Of a stretch of DNA of 64,000 nucleotides, positions 28,813 through 38,958 are shown one piece after another; positions within the stretch are counted from its first letter, which is position 1, and each line of letters opens with the position of its first letter. The position numbers and the translations under genes are program-made. The notes beneath the pieces were generated by a model that had not been told where the DNA came from, made no database searches, and was given only the letters and a program-made list of their open reading frames with translations. This stretch comes from Vibrio sp. JPW-9-11-11. Its GTDB lineage: Bacteria; Pseudomonadota; Gammaproteobacteria; Enterobacterales; Vibrionaceae. The stretch covers positions 1 through 64,000 of the forward strand of contig NZ_SZQJ01000008.1 of assembly GCF_013369335.1 (NCBI RefSeq), written 5' to 3'.

Positions 28813-29883
28813 TTAGAGTTTTCTTCTCAGTAACATCAGCGCGACTGATAGGAAAACCAGGCTCGGCATCACGGCACCAAACACCGGAGGGATACTATAA
28901 ACCAGACTCAGCGGGCCAAAAAACTCGCTTGAAATATAGAAGGTAAAACCAGCAATGACGCCCGATAAAATTCGTGCTCCCATCGTCACGCTACGCAGTG
29001 GACCGAAAATAAACGACAGCGCCATCAACATCATCACTGCAATAGAGAACGGCTGAGTCACTTTGCGCCAAAACGCCAACTCATACCGGGAGGGATCTTG
29101 CTCAGATGCCTTTAAGTAACTGACGTAATCATATAGGCCGCCCAGAGAGAGCTCTTCCGGTTTTACCGTCACAACCGCCAGTTTGTCTGGTGCTAAAGAC
29201 GTCGTCCAGCGGTACTCGGGCAGAGTTTGTTTGCGAATCTCCACTTCATCGACCATTTCAGTCACTTGGACATCTTTCATGATCCAAGTGTTATCGGATT
29301 CATACTCCACTTTAGCCGCGTGGATGATACTCTCAAGTTGCTTATCTTGGTCAAAACGCCACATGTTCATGGCGTAGATTTTGTCATCTTCAACTTTACC
29401 GATAAAAATAAAATCGTTGGCGTCGCGCGCCCACACCCCAGTACGCACTGATAAGATTGCGCCACCAGAAGTGGCAAATGCACGTAAGTCACGCGCCATT
29501 TTCTGTGCTTGTGGTGCGCCCCACTGACCCAACAAAGTAACAAGTACCATAAGTGGAACCGCCGTTTTGAGCACCGACATGCCGATATTCAGCTTGGAGA
29601 AGCCCGCTGCTTGCATCACCACCAGCTCCGAACTGGAAGCGAGCATACCGAGACCAATCAAGGCTCCCAATAGCGCGGCCATAGGGAAAAACATTTCGAT
29701 ATCACGCGGAATGCTCAGCAATACGTACATCAGCGCCTGAATTAGGTCGTACGTGCCCTGCCCCACTTTACGCAACTGCTCGACATACTTGATGATCGCA
29801 GATAGACCGACAAAAGTGGCGAGCACTAACGAAGTCGTGGCGATGATGGTTTTGCCGATATAGAGATCGAGAATTTTAAACAC
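28813..29883 (-). CDS. lptG: LPS export ABC transporter permease LptG
   Basis: The inner-membrane half-transporter that, with LptF and ATPase LptB, extracts lipopolysaccharide and pushes it onto the LptC-LptA bridge. The 356 residues have an N-terminal membrane segment near 13-33, further segments near 55-115, a large periplasmic beta-jellyroll at about 125-265, and C-terminal segments ending in LMLLRRKL. It starts 3 bp after lptF, so the two genes are translationally linked. Confidence 0.96.
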   Translation of the reverse strand: MFKILDLYIGKTIIATTSLVLATFVGLSAIIKYVEQLRKVGQGTYDLIQALMYVLLSIPRDIEMFFPMAALLGALIGLGMLASSSELVVMQAAGFSKLNIGMSVLKTAVPLMVLVTLLGQWGAPQAQKMARDLRAFATSGGAILSVRTGVWARDANDFIFIGKVEDDKIYAMNMWRFDQDKQLESIIHAAKVEYESDNTWIMKDVQVTEMVDEVEIRKQTLPEYRWTTSLAPDKLAVVTVKPEELSLGGLYDYVSYLKASEQDPSRYELAFWRKVTQPFSIAVMMLMALSFIFGPLRSVTMGARILSGVIAGFTFYISSEFFGPLSLVYSIPPVFGAVMPSLVFLSVALMLLRRKL

Positions 29884-29886
29884 GAC

Positions 29887-30990
29887 TTACGCTGCCTTTC
29901 TTTTTTGTCTAAGTTTATCTTTAAAGCGGCGAACAGGAATGCTGTCCATCGAGTTGATGCCAATTGCGGTTAGTAGCAAGGCAGCATTAATTGGCCACAT
30001 ACCAATCACAGCGGGTATAGAGCCATCTTCTAACGCAGACTTAGTCGCACTGATCGATAAAAAGTACGCCAAGTAGATCAAAATAGCTGGCCCCATTTTC
30101 GCAAACCGACCTTGACGCGGGTTCACCGCAGAAAGCGGCACAACCAGCATAGTCAGTAGCGGAATACACACCACCAGAGAGATACGCCATTGCAGTTCAG
30201 CTTGGGCGCGTGGGTCTGGGTTTTTAACCAACTCTAGGGTCGGAATCGCTTCCCAGTCGCGTCCTTTGGGTTTGACATCGCGTTGACCAATCAGCCCTTC
30301 GTACTGATCAAACTCGGTGATCATATAGTCAACCCGAGTCGGAACGCCCTCGTAACGCGTTCCATCATACATACGAATCACCTGACGCCCATCACTCAGC
30401 TCTTTGACTTCCCCCGATTGAGAGAAGGACACACTAGGCAAAATCGAATCACGCGGGCGCATTTGGGCAACAAACACATGCTTGAGCTGTTTGCCGTCGA
30501 TGTCATCAATAAAGACTACCGAAGAGCCGTCAGGCGTGCCTTGGAAGTGACCCTTCTTAAGCAGATCGACACTGTTTTCTGCTTCGACTTCTTCTTGCAG
30601 TTGAACCAGCATATCTTGGCTGTACGGGGAAAAGACAAATGAGTTGAACCCCGCGATAGCACCGGTGATCACCGCAAGGTAGAGCGCAGCGCGAATCAGG
30701 AATTTGTTGCCAATCCCAGTCGCGTTCATGACTGTAATTTCACTTTCTGCGTACAGACGACCGAAAGTCAGCAAGATGCCTAAAAATAGACTCAATGGCA
30801 GCATGAGTAAGCCCATCGATGGCATGCTTAAAGCGACATAATGCATCACCAAACTTGCGGGAATATCGCCATCCGATGCATCGGCCAATACTTTGATCAA
30901 CTTTTGGCTTAAGAACACCAAAAATAGGATAAAAAATATCGCCAATTGGCTTTTGAGTGTCTCGCGGATCAAATATCTAACAATAATCAC
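29887..30990 (-). CDS. lptF: LPS export ABC transporter permease LptF
   Basis: Partner of LptG in lipopolysaccharide export. The 367 residues begin MIIVRYLIRETLKSQLAIFF and contain six predicted membrane segments flanking a periplasmic beta-jellyroll domain at about 125-260. The basic C-terminus (RRFKDKLRQKRKAA) is cytoplasmic. The gene is divergent from pepA across a 190-bp intergenic region, as in many gammaproteobacteria. Confidence 0.96.
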   Translation of the reverse strand: MIIVRYLIRETLKSQLAIFFILFLVFLSQKLIKVLADASDGDIPASLVMHYVALSMPSMGLLMLPLSLFLGILLTFGRLYAESEITVMNATGIGNKFLIRAALYLAVITGAIAGFNSFVFSPYSQDMLVQLQEEVEAENSVDLLKKGHFQGTPDGSSVVFIDDIDGKQLKHVFVAQMRPRDSILPSVSFSQSGEVKELSDGRQVIRMYDGTRYEGVPTRVDYMITEFDQYEGLIGQRDVKPKGRDWEAIPTLELVKNPDPRAQAELQWRISLVVCIPLLTMLVVPLSAVNPRQGRFAKMGPAILIYLAYFLSISATKSALEDGSIPAVIGMWPINAALLLTAIGINSMDSIPVRRFKDKLRQKRKAA

Positions 30991-31012
30991 GCTGAAATTA
31001 CCTATACAAAAC

Positions 31013-31039
31013 TTGTTTTTTTAATTGAATCACTATAAT
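31013..31039 (+). promoter_or_regulatory. Possible pepA promoter
   Basis: A clean TATAAT (31034-31039) lies about 140 bp before pepA, with a TTGTTT (31013-31018) upstream at a slightly short 15-bp spacing. Rightward orientation fits pepA. The -35 assignment is weak. Confidence 0.4.
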
Positions 31040-31180
31040 TTCCCGTTGAACCTTTTATTTTTAAATTTTTGGCTAACTGTTAATGCGCTTATTTAAGGAT
31101 AGTTCCGAGTAAGGAATCAACAAGTAAGACGACATTATCTAACATTTAGTTCTATTTGTCTTCAGGATGTAGGAGTACGC

Positions 31181-32689
31181 ATGGAGTTCAGTGTAAAAAG
31201 TGGCAGTCCAGAGAAGCAGCGCAGCGCATGTATCGTTGTCGGCGTGTTCGAGCCACGTCGCCTTTCTCCGGTTGCTGAGCAGCTCGACAAAATCAGCGAT
31301 GGCTATATCAGTTCACTGCTTCGTCGCGGTGATCTAGAAGGAAAACCGGGGCAAATGCTCCTACTTCATCAAGTACCAGGTGTGTTATCTGAGCGCGTGT
31401 TGCTGGTCGGTTGTGGTAAAGAGCGCGAGCTGGGTGAGCGTCAGTATAAAGAAATCATTCAAAAAACCATCAATACCCTTAACGAAACAGGCTCTATGGA
31501 AGCCGTCTGCTTCCTCACAGAGCTGCACGTGAAGGGCCGCGATACTTACTGGAAAGTGCGTCAAGCCGTTGAAGCAACCAAAGATGGTCTGTACACCTTT
31601 GACCAGTTTAAAACGGTTAAACCTGAAACTCGCCGCCCACTACGCAAACTGGTATTCAACGTGCCAACTCGTCGCGAGCTGAACTTAGGTGAAAAAGCCA
31701 TTGCTCACGGTTTGGCTATCGCATCGGGTGTGAAAGCGTCGAAAGACTTAGGCAACATGCCACCAAATGTAGCAAACCCGGCTTACCTTGCTTCTCAAGC
31801 GCGCCGTCTCGCAGATGATTACGAAACCATCACCACGAAGATCATCGGTGAGCAAGAGATGGAAAAATTGGGCATGACCTCATACCTAGCGGTCGGTCGT
31901 GGCTCTAAAAATGAATCTATGATGTCTATCATGGAGTACAAGGGCAACCCAGATCCAGAAGCAAAACCAATCGTTCTTGTCGGTAAAGGTCTAACCTTCG
32001 ATTCAGGCGGTATTTCACTTAAGCCAGGCGAAGGCATGGATGAGATGAAATACGACATGTGTGGTGCTGCATCAGTATTCGGTACCATGAAAGCACTGGC
32101 AAAACTAAACCTTCCAATTAATGTGGTTGCGGTTCTGGCTGGTTGTGAAAACATGCCAGGCAGCAATGCGTACCGCCCAGGTGACATCCTCACCACTATG
32201 TCTGGTCAAACGGTAGAAGTGCTCAATACTGACGCTGAAGGCCGTCTAGTACTGTGTGATGCATTAACTTATGTTGAGCGCTACGAGCCTGAGTGTGTGG
32301 TTGACGTAGCAACGCTAACGGGTGCGTGTGTTATCGCACTAGGCCATCATATCAGTGGTGTAATCTCGAACCACAACCCGCTTTCTCACGAGCTAGTGAA
32401 TGCTTCTGAGCAAGCAAGTGACCGTGCATGGCGTCTACCTATGGCAGACGAGTACCACGAGCAACTGAAGAGCCCATTTGCGGATATGGCAAACATCGGT
32501 GGCCGCCCAGGCGGTACAATTACCGCTGGCTGTTTCCTATCTAAGTTCGCCAAGAAGTACCACTGGGCGCACGTCGACATTGCCGGTACCGCTTGGAAAT
32601 CAGGCGCAGCCAAAGGCTCTACAGGCCGTCCTGTCTCTATGCTTGTCCAATTCCTGCTTAACCGCAGTGGCCAAGAGACAGAGGAATAA
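31181..32689 (+). CDS. pepA: Cytosol aminopeptidase PepA (leucyl aminopeptidase)
   Basis: A hexameric M17 metallo-aminopeptidase that removes N-terminal residues from peptides. In E. coli the same protein also binds DNA in carAB control and Xer recombination; whether this applies here is inferred. At 502 residues it matches the family. Metal ligands are visible in GLTFDSGG and MKYDMCGA, and [10 protein letters not shown] is the M17 signature. A ribosome binding site (GTAGGAG) precedes the ATG. It is followed by a strong terminator and holC. Confidence 0.97.
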   Translation: MEFSVKSGSPEKQRSACIVVGVFEPRRLSPVAEQLDKISDGYISSLLRRGDLEGKPGQMLLLHQVPGVLSERVLLVGCGKERELGERQYKEIIQKTINTLNETGSMEAVCFLTELHVKGRDTYWKVRQAVEATKDGLYTFDQFKTVKPETRRPLRKLVFNVPTRRELNLGEKAIAHGLAIASGVKASKDLGNMPPNVANPAYLASQARRLADDYETITTKIIGEQEMEKLGMTSYLAVGRGSKNESMMSIMEYKGNPDPEAKPIVLVGKGLTFDSGGISLKPGEGMDEMKYDMCGAASVFGTMKALAKLNLPINVVAVLAGCENMPGSNAYRPGDILTTMSGQTVEVLNTDAEGRLVLCDALTYVERYEPECVVDVATLTGACVIALGHHISGVISNHNPLSHELVNASEQASDRAWRLPMADEYHEQLKSPFADMANIGGRPGGTITAGCFLSKFAKKYHWAHVDIAGTAWKSGAAKGSTGRPVSMLVQFLLNRSGQETEE

Positions 32690-32702
32690 TCCTCACAATC
32701 TT

Positions 32703-32727
32703 AAAAAGGGCCGCAAGGCCCTTTTTT
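32703..32727 (+). terminator. Terminator after pepA
   Basis: AAAAAGGGCC (32703-32712) and GGCCCTTTTTT (32717-32727) form a 10-bp stem with loop GCAA and a built-in U-tract. holC begins 19 bp later, so holC may rely on readthrough. Confidence 0.9.
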
Positions 32728-32745
32728 GTCGGCATAGGAAAATGA

Positions 32746-33195
32746 ATGACCAAGGCAACCTTTTACATTGTTCAACCCGACTCAGCGCAAGCGAACAGAC
32801 TTGGGTTTGCTCACTACGTACTGTTTCTTGCTCAGCATTTTGCTAAACAAGGGGCTAAGGTCTATCTCAACTGCAATGATAAAGGGCACGCTGAACAGAT
32901 TGCCGAAGTTTTCTGGCAAGTCGATGCCAGTCAGTTTATTGCCCATAATTTGGTTGGCGAAGGGCCCAAATATGGCACCAATATCGAAATCGGTCATCAG
33001 GGAGTGAAACCCTCTTGGAATCGACAGTTAGTAATAAATTTGGCGGAAAATGAGACAACCTTTGCGAACAAGTTTGCTGAGGTGGTAGACTTCGTCCCTT
33101 GCGAAGAAAAAGCCAAGCAACTGGCGCGAGAAAGATATAAAATCTACCGTCAAGCGGGCTATCAGCTACAAACGATCGAGATCGAACACAGCTAA
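32746..33195 (+). CDS. holC: DNA polymerase III chi subunit
   Basis: Chi links the clamp loader (through psi) to single-strand binding protein at the replication fork. At 149 residues it matches the family length. It opens with TKATFYIVQPDS and carries the conserved C-terminal pattern VDFVPCEEKAKQLARERYK, typical of HolC. Position between pepA and valS is the standard pepA-holC-valS gene order of gammaproteobacteria. Confidence 0.94.
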   Translation: MTKATFYIVQPDSAQANRLGFAHYVLFLAQHFAKQGAKVYLNCNDKGHAEQIAEVFWQVDASQFIAHNLVGEGPKYGTNIEIGHQGVKPSWNRQLVINLAENETTFANKFAEVVDFVPCEEKAKQLARERYKIYRQAGYQLQTIEIEHS

Positions 33196-33431
33196 CAGCA
33201 ACAAACACAACCGGTCAATCCTTATAGTTAAGGCGATCTTGTCAGAGATCCCTCACTTATAAAGATTGACAGAGATTAATTTCAACCAGAACCAATCCTC
33301 TAAATATTTGGGTTTAGAGCAAGGCAACAAATGAGCAAATCCCTATGAATATACAAGTAGTATTTGATTAGGGTTTGCGAATGCAGTTAACGCAGCTATC
33401 AGCCCAAATATGACGAGGAAGTACGAGCGCT
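33196..33431. other. valS upstream region
   Basis: About 235 bp lie between holC and valS. Small inverted repeats such as CCTTATAGTTAAGG near 33221-33234 and a purine-rich GAGGAAG before valS are visible. I find no separate reading frame and no recognised riboswitch. Confidence 0.4.
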
Positions 33432-36290
33432 ATGGAAAAGACATATAACCCAACTTCAATTGAACAAGCTTTATATCAAGCTTGGGAAGAGAAAGGCTAC
33501 TTCAAGCCACACGGTGACACGACCAAAGAATCATACTCAATCATGATCCCACCACCGAACGTCACTGGTAGCCTACACATGGGCCACGCATTCCAAGATA
33601 CCATCATGGATACTCTGATCCGCGCAGAGCGTATGAAAGGTAAAAACACCCTTTGGCAAGTCGGTACAGACCACGCTGGTATTGCAACTCAAATGGTTGT
33701 TGAGCGTAAGATCGCGGCTGAAGAAGGCAAAACCAAGCACGATTACGGTCGTGATGCATTCATCGACAAAATCTGGGAATGGAAAGGCGAGTCTGGTGGC
33801 ACTATCACTAAACAGCTTCGTCGTTTAGGTGCATCGGTAGACTGGGACCGTGAGCGTTTCACAATGGACGACGGCCTATCGAACGCGGTTCAAGAAGTGT
33901 TTGTACGTCTGTACGAAGAAGACCTAATCTACCGCGGTAAGCGTCTGGTTAACTGGGATCCAAAACTGCACACAGCGATCTCGGATCTAGAAGTAGAGAA
34001 TAAAGACAAAAAAGGCCACATGTGGCACTTCCGTTACCCACTAGCAGACGGCGTTAAAACAGCGGAAGGCAAAGACTACATCGTAGTCGCAACCACTCGT
34101 CCTGAAACTATGCTGGGCGATACTGGTGTTGCGGTTAACCCAGAAGATCCTCGCTACAAAGATCTGATCGGTAAAGAAATCATTCTTCCTGTTGTTGATC
34201 GCCGTATCCCTATCGTGGGCGACGAGCACGCCGATATGGAAAAAGGCACTGGCTGTGTGAAAATTACCCCTGCGCACGACTTCAACGACTACGAAGTGGG
34301 TAAACGCCACCAGCTACCAATGATCAACATCCTGACTTTCAACGCAGACATCCGTGATGCCGCTGAAGTATTCACCACCAACGGTGAAGCAAGTGACGCT
34401 TATTCAACCGATATTCCAACCAAATACCAGGGTATGGAGCGTTTTGCTGCGCGTAAAGCGATCGTGGCTGAGTTTGATGAACTAGGTCTTCTGGAAGAAG
34501 TTAAAGATCACGATCTGACGGTTCCTTATGGTGACCGTGGTGGTGTGGTGATTGAGCCAATGCTAACTGACCAGTGGTACGTACGTACTGCACCTCTTGC
34601 AGAAACGGCAACCAAAGCGGTTGAAGATGGTGAAATTCAATTCGTTCCTAAGCAGTACGAAAACATGTACTTCTCTTGGATGCGCGACATTCAAGACTGG
34701 TGTATCTCTCGTCAGCTTTGGTGGGGTCACCGCATTCCAGCATGGTACGACAACGACGGTAACGTCTACGTAGGCCGCACTGAAGAAGAAGTTCGTGCTA
34801 ACAACAACCTAGCGCCAGTTGTGGTTCTACGCCAAGACGACGACGTACTGGATACTTGGTTCTCTTCTGCACTATGGACCTTCGGAACTCAAGGCTGGCC
34901 AGAAAACACTGACGATCTGAAGACATTCCACCCTTCAGACGTACTTGTGACTGGTTTCGACATCATCTTCTTCTGGGTTGCTCGCATGATCATGATGACG
35001 ATGCACTTCTGTAAAGATGAAAACGGTAAGCCACAAGTACCATTTAAAACGGTATACGTTACTGGTCTAATCCGCGACGAGAACGGCGACAAGATGTCTA
35101 AGTCTAAGGGTAACGTTCTTGACCCAATCGACATGATTGACGGCATCGATCTTGAGTCTCTTGTTGAAAAGCGCACCGGTAACATGATGCAGCCTCAACT
35201 TGCAGCGAAGATCGAGAAAAACACGCGCAAGACATTTGAAAACGGTATCGAACCATACGGTACTGACGCACTACGCTTCACTCTTGCTGCTATGGCTTCT
35301 ACTGGCCGTGACATCAACTGGGATATGAAGCGTCTGGAAGGTTACCGTAACTTCTGTAACAAGCTATGGAACGCAAGCCGTTACGTACTGATGAATACAG
35401 AAGATCAAGACTGTGGCTTCAACGGTGGTGAGATTGAATATTCACTCGCAGACAAGTGGATCGAGTCTCAGTTTGAGCTAGCAGCGAAAGAGTTCAATGG
35501 TCACATTGATAACTTCCGTCTGGATATGGCTGCAAACACAATCTACGAGTTCATCTGGAACCAATTCTGTGACTGGTACCTAGAGCTGACTAAGCCAGTT
35601 CTTTGGAAAGGTAACGAAGCTCAGCAACGTGGTACGCGTCGCACGCTAATCACCGTTCTAGAAAAGACACTTCGTCTAGCGCACCCAGTGATCCCATACA
35701 TCACAGAAACTATCTGGCAGAGCGTTAAGCCATTGGTTGACGGTGTTGAAGGTGAGACAATCATGCTTCAAGCACTACCTCAATTCGACGAAGCGAACTT
35801 CAACCAAGCAGCGCTTGATGACATCGAATGGGTGAAGTCATTCATCACTAGCATCCGTAACCTACGTGCTGAATACGACATCAACCCAGGTAAGCCACTT
35901 GATGTGATGCTAAAAGCGGCCAGCGAAGAAGACGCTGCTCGTCTTGAAGCGAACAAGCAAGTGCTTGTTTCTCTAGCGAAGCTTGAGTCTGTACGCGTAC
36001 TGGAAGCAGGTGAAGAAACACCAGCATGTGCAACGGCGTTGGTGGCTAAGTCTGAGCTGATGATCCCTATGGCGGGTCTTATCGACAAAGACGCTGAGCT
36101 TGCTCGTCTCGATGGCGAAATCAAGAAGACTCACGGTGAAATCAAGCGTATCGAAGGTAAGCTAGGTAACCAAGGCTTCGTTGCGAAAGCACCAGAAGCG
36201 GTGGTTGCCAAAGAGCGTGAGAAGCTAGAAGGCTACAAAGAGACCCTAGTGAAGCTTGAAGAGCAGAAAGCGACGATTGCTGCGCTATAA
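33432..36290 (+). CDS. valS: Valyl-tRNA synthetase
   Basis: Class I synthetase that charges tRNA-Val and edits threonine. At 952 residues it matches enteric ValS (951). The HIGH-type motif is HMGH near 50-53 and the KMSKS loop sits in [13 protein letters not shown] near 555. The inserted CP1 editing domain lies about 190-340. A C-terminal coiled coil at about 885-950 (Lys/Glu heptads) binds the tRNA elbow, as in thermophilic ValS. A GAGGAAG ribosome binding site precedes the ATG. Confidence 0.97.
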   Translation: MEKTYNPTSIEQALYQAWEEKGYFKPHGDTTKESYSIMIPPPNVTGSLHMGHAFQDTIMDTLIRAERMKGKNTLWQVGTDHAGIATQMVVERKIAAEEGKTKHDYGRDAFIDKIWEWKGESGGTITKQLRRLGASVDWDRERFTMDDGLSNAVQEVFVRLYEEDLIYRGKRLVNWDPKLHTAISDLEVENKDKKGHMWHFRYPLADGVKTAEGKDYIVVATTRPETMLGDTGVAVNPEDPRYKDLIGKEIILPVVDRRIPIVGDEHADMEKGTGCVKITPAHDFNDYEVGKRHQLPMINILTFNADIRDAAEVFTTNGEASDAYSTDIPTKYQGMERFAARKAIVAEFDELGLLEEVKDHDLTVPYGDRGGVVIEPMLTDQWYVRTAPLAETATKAVEDGEIQFVPKQYENMYFSWMRDIQDWCISRQLWWGHRIPAWYDNDGNVYVGRTEEEVRANNNLAPVVVLRQDDDVLDTWFSSALWTFGTQGWPENTDDLKTFHPSDVLVTGFDIIFFWVARMIMMTMHFCKDENGKPQVPFKTVYVTGLIRDENGDKMSKSKGNVLDPIDMIDGIDLESLVEKRTGNMMQPQLAAKIEKNTRKTFENGIEPYGTDALRFTLAAMASTGRDINWDMKRLEGYRNFCNKLWNASRYVLMNTEDQDCGFNGGEIEYSLADKWIESQFELAAKEFNGHIDNFRLDMAANTIYEFIWNQFCDWYLELTKPVLWKGNEAQQRGTRRTLITVLEKTLRLAHPVIPYITETIWQSVKPLVDGVEGETIMLQALPQFDEANFNQAALDDIEWVKSFITSIRNLRAEYDINPGKPLDVMLKAASEEDAARLEANKQVLVSLAKLESVRVLEAGEETPACATALVAKSELMIPMAGLIDKDAELARLDGEIKKTHGEIKRIEGKLGNQGFVAKAPEAVVAKEREKLEGYKETLVKLEEQKATIAAL

Positions 36291-36314
36291 AACAAAACGT
36301 TGATTTGAAACAAG

Positions 36315-36343
36315 GGCCAGTCATTGAGACTGGCCTTTTTATT
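36315..36343 (+). terminator. Terminator of valS
   Basis: GGCCAGTC (36315-36322) and GACTGGCC (36328-36335) form an 8-bp stem followed by TTTTTATTT. Confidence 0.9.
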
Positions 36344-36422
36344 TGCTTGAAATATATTTGTAATAGCTCGTGTAGCTAGGTGTTATCTTCTAATATTGTA
36401 AGAGATTACCGAGGGAGACGTT

Positions 36423-37148
36423 ATGCGATTTGGCATCCTAGTATTGAGCTCTTTTCTTATGATCGCCAATTCTGCCTTTGCGAGCGATGACAGTAAAATC
36501 GTTAAGATCGCAGCGGGTAATTGGCCACCATTTATTGGCGAGCAACTTGAAGGATTTGGTCAGGTTGGCAAAACCATTAAAGAGATTTTCGCTGCTCAAG
36601 GCTATCAGGTCGAGTTTCACTTCTATCCTTGGAAAAGAGCCTATAAAAAAGCCAGTGAAGGGGAATATGTTGCAACTGCAGTGTGGATGTATGCCGAAGA
36701 GCGCACAGAGTTTTTCCACTACAGCGACCCTGTCGCTCAGGAAAAGTTTGTCTTTTTTCACCGACGAGATAATCCGTTTGAATGGCAATCGTTGTTAGAT
36801 CTTCAAGGCAAGTTACTGGGTGGTGGACTTGGATATAGTTATGGCGCTGAGCTCGACCAGTTATTGGAGAGCAATCAAGTGAGTATCAACCGAGTTGAGA
36901 CGCCTGCCAAAGCGTTTCAATTGCTGAAATATCGTCGGGTCGATATCGTCCCCGAAGAGAGGCACATTGGTTTGTTCACACTGAGCAAGCTACCGATCGA
37001 GCAACAGCAATTGATCACCTTCCACCCAAAACCTTTTTTGACTAACGACAGCTACTTACTGTTTTCCAAAGCGCACCCGCAAGCCGAAGCCTTGATGGCA
37101 ATTTTCAACCAAGGGCTGGCTGAACGAAACGCTGGCGATAATCTATAG
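36423..37148 (+). CDS. Periplasmic solute-binding protein, family 3 type (amino-acid-like)
   Basis: A 241-residue secreted protein with a signal peptide (MRFGILVLSSF through NSAFAS, cut about residue 21). It has the two-lobe pattern of small family 3 solute-binding proteins, including IAAGNWPPFIGEQ near 29-41 and YPWKRAYKKASEGEYVATAVW. No permease or ATPase gene is adjacent, so it may be an orphan binding or sensing protein, a pattern common in vibrios. The ligand is unknown. A GGGAGACGTT ribosome binding site precedes the ATG. It converges with the dehydrogenase gene 18 bp downstream, without a visible terminator. Confidence 0.82.
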   Translation: MRFGILVLSSFLMIANSAFASDDSKIVKIAAGNWPPFIGEQLEGFGQVGKTIKEIFAAQGYQVEFHFYPWKRAYKKASEGEYVATAVWMYAEERTEFFHYSDPVAQEKFVFFHRRDNPFEWQSLLDLQGKLLGGGLGYSYGAELDQLLESNQVSINRVETPAKAFQLLKYRRVDIVPEERHIGLFTLSKLPIEQQQLITFHPKPFLTNDSYLLFSKAHPQAEALMAIFNQGLAERNAGDNL

Positions 37149-37166
37149 GGTCTGTTGACCTAGCGT

Positions 37167-38129
37167 CTATACCACCCGGTTGTGCTCTTTACCTTCAAGA
37201 AACGCGGCAATATTCTCGATCAGGATGTCAGCTAGTTTTTGGATAGCCGAGTCGCTGCCCCAGGCGACATGTGGTGTCAACAGCAAGTTCGGCAGATGCA
37301 TATTAGCGATCAACGAATTGGATTCATCGGCTGGTTCATCGGTAAAGACATCGACTCCCGCTGCGCAAATTCCCCCCTGCTTGAGCGCATCGACCAGCGC
37401 TTCTTCATCAACTAAACCGCCACGGCCAGTGTTAATCACAACGCTGCTCGATTTCATGCTCGCGAGCTCTTGGCGACCAATTAAGTGACGCGTCTCATCG
37501 TTAAGCGGGCAATGCAAGGTAATGACATCCGACAAAGCCAGCACGCGCTCAAACGGTAAAAAGCCGTCGCGACACTGAGCCGCCCCTTTGCGTTCGGCAA
37601 ACAACACATTCATCCCCACCGCTTTAGCTAAACGCGCGGTCGCTTGCCCCAAGGCACCGCTGCCAATAATACCTAACGTCGCCCCCGCCACATCACGAAT
37701 GGGATGGGTAAAAAAACAAAACTGTTTATGACGCTGCCATTCACCTGCGGCAATATCATTGTGATAGCCTTTTAAGTTTCGCTTAAGCGCGAAGATCATC
37801 GCTAGCACATGCTCGGGAACCGACTGAGTGGCATAGCCACGGATGTTTGTCACTGCAATACCAAACTCATCGCAAGCGTCAATATCCACGTTGTTGATCC
37901 CGGTCGCGGCAACCGCAATCATCTTAAGGTTGGGCAGTTGCATCAATATCGAGCGATCCAATACGACTTTATTGGTGATCGCGATTTGCGCAGGTTGGAG
38001 ACGATCGACGACCTCGCCTGGCGCGGTGAAATCATACTCAAGCCATTGATGTTCAAACGGCAGATGTGGCAGTTGGATTTGAGTGGGAATGGTAGCGCGA
38101 TCAAGAAAAACAATCGTCGGCAGCGACAT
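37167..38129 (-). CDS. D-2-hydroxyacid dehydrogenase (NAD-dependent, glycerate/hydroxypyruvate-like)
   Basis: A 320-residue oxidoreductase that should interconvert a 2-keto acid and its D-2-hydroxy acid. The NAD-binding motif GSGALG lies near 156-161. The catalytic triad is visible as Arg in NTGRGGLVDE, Glu in VDVFTDEPA and His in LLTPHVAWGS. The sequence most resembles hydroxypyruvate/glycerate dehydrogenases, but the substrate is uncertain. It lies 31 bp downstream of rluA in the same direction and probably shares its transcript. Confidence 0.9.
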   Translation of the reverse strand: MSLPTIVFLDRATIPTQIQLPHLPFEHQWLEYDFTAPGEVVDRLQPAQIAITNKVVLDRSILMQLPNLKMIAVAATGINNVDIDACDEFGIAVTNIRGYATQSVPEHVLAMIFALKRNLKGYHNDIAAGEWQRHKQFCFFTHPIRDVAGATLGIIGSGALGQATARLAKAVGMNVLFAERKGAAQCRDGFLPFERVLALSDVITLHCPLNDETRHLIGRQELASMKSSSVVINTGRGGLVDEEALVDALKQGGICAAGVDVFTDEPADESNSLIANMHLPNLLLTPHVAWGSDSAIQKLADILIENIAAFLEGKEHNRVV

Positions 38130-38160
38130 AGAACCTCCGTGTAGCCGCCTTATAATCCGA

Positions 38161-38898
38161 TTATGGGTGCGGCAGTGTTTTGTAGTCTGGTAATTCTGGC
38201 ATAGGGGAAAAAAAGTTAAAGACTATCGGACTCGCTTCAAGATAGAAGTCACATGGAACAAACAGACTACGTAAAGTCTGACACTGTGGATGATAGAAAC
38301 TCAGTTCAGTCGCGTGCAGCGCCAGTCGTGATGACACACTGAACGCCTCCCCCGTGGAATAGAATTCGTCACCTACAATCGGATGGCCCAAGGCCTGCAT
38401 ATGAACACGAAGCTGGTGCGAGCGCCCAGTGATCGGCAGCAGGCGCACGATTGATGTCTTCGCTTCACGCTTCACCACTTGATAACGAGTCTGGGAAGGC
38501 TTGCCATGTTCAAAACAGACTTTTTGTTTTGGTCTGTTTGGCCAGTCACCAATCAGGGGTAAGTCTACTTCACCTTCAGCTTGCTCTGGGTGTCCCCAAA
38601 CACGCGCGTAGTACACCTTATGCGTCAGACGATACTGAAACTGCTTTTTGAGCGAACGCTCCGCTTCTTTGTTCTTCGCCAAAACCATCAAACCAGACGT
38701 ATCCATATCGAGTCGATGTACCACTTGGATATCAGGATAGGTTTCGACCAGTCGCGACCACACACTGTCGTAGTGCTGCTCCAAGCGCCCCGGAACCGAC
38801 AACAAACCAGATGGTTTGTTCACCGCCAAGATCTGCTCATCTTCAAATATGATGTCAACCCAAGGTTCTCTCGGAGGGTTGTACTCTGTCATAGCCAT
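38161..38898 (-). CDS. rluA: RluA family pseudouridine synthase
   Basis: Isomerises uridine to pseudouridine in RNA; E. coli RluA modifies 23S rRNA position 746 and tRNA position 32. The catalytic Asp sits in HRLDMDTSGLM, and GRSHQLRVHMQALGHPIVGD is the family's second signature. At 245 residues it is slightly longer than E. coli RluA (219), with extra residues at the C-terminus. It lies just downstream of rapA, as in E. coli, with a terminator between. Confidence 0.9.
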   Translation of the reverse strand: MAMTEYNPPREPWVDIIFEDEQILAVNKPSGLLSVPGRLEQHYDSVWSRLVETYPDIQVVHRLDMDTSGLMVLAKNKEAERSLKKQFQYRLTHKVYYARVWGHPEQAEGEVDLPLIGDWPNRPKQKVCFEHGKPSQTRYQVVKREAKTSIVRLLPITGRSHQLRVHMQALGHPIVGDEFYSTGEAFSVSSRLALHATELSFYHPQCQTLRSLFVPCDFYLEASPIVFNFFSPMPELPDYKTLPHP

Positions 38899-38908
38899 AC
38901 TACTACCT

Positions 38909-38936
38909 AATAAAAACCCAGCGTGATGCTGGGCTT
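38909..38936 (-). terminator. Terminator after rapA
   Basis: CCCAGC (38917-38922) and GCTGGG (38928-38933) pair, and on the minus strand are followed by TTTTTATTAGG. It separates rapA from rluA. Confidence 0.8.
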
Positions 38937-38958
38937 CATCTTGTCAAACGGATAGCGG

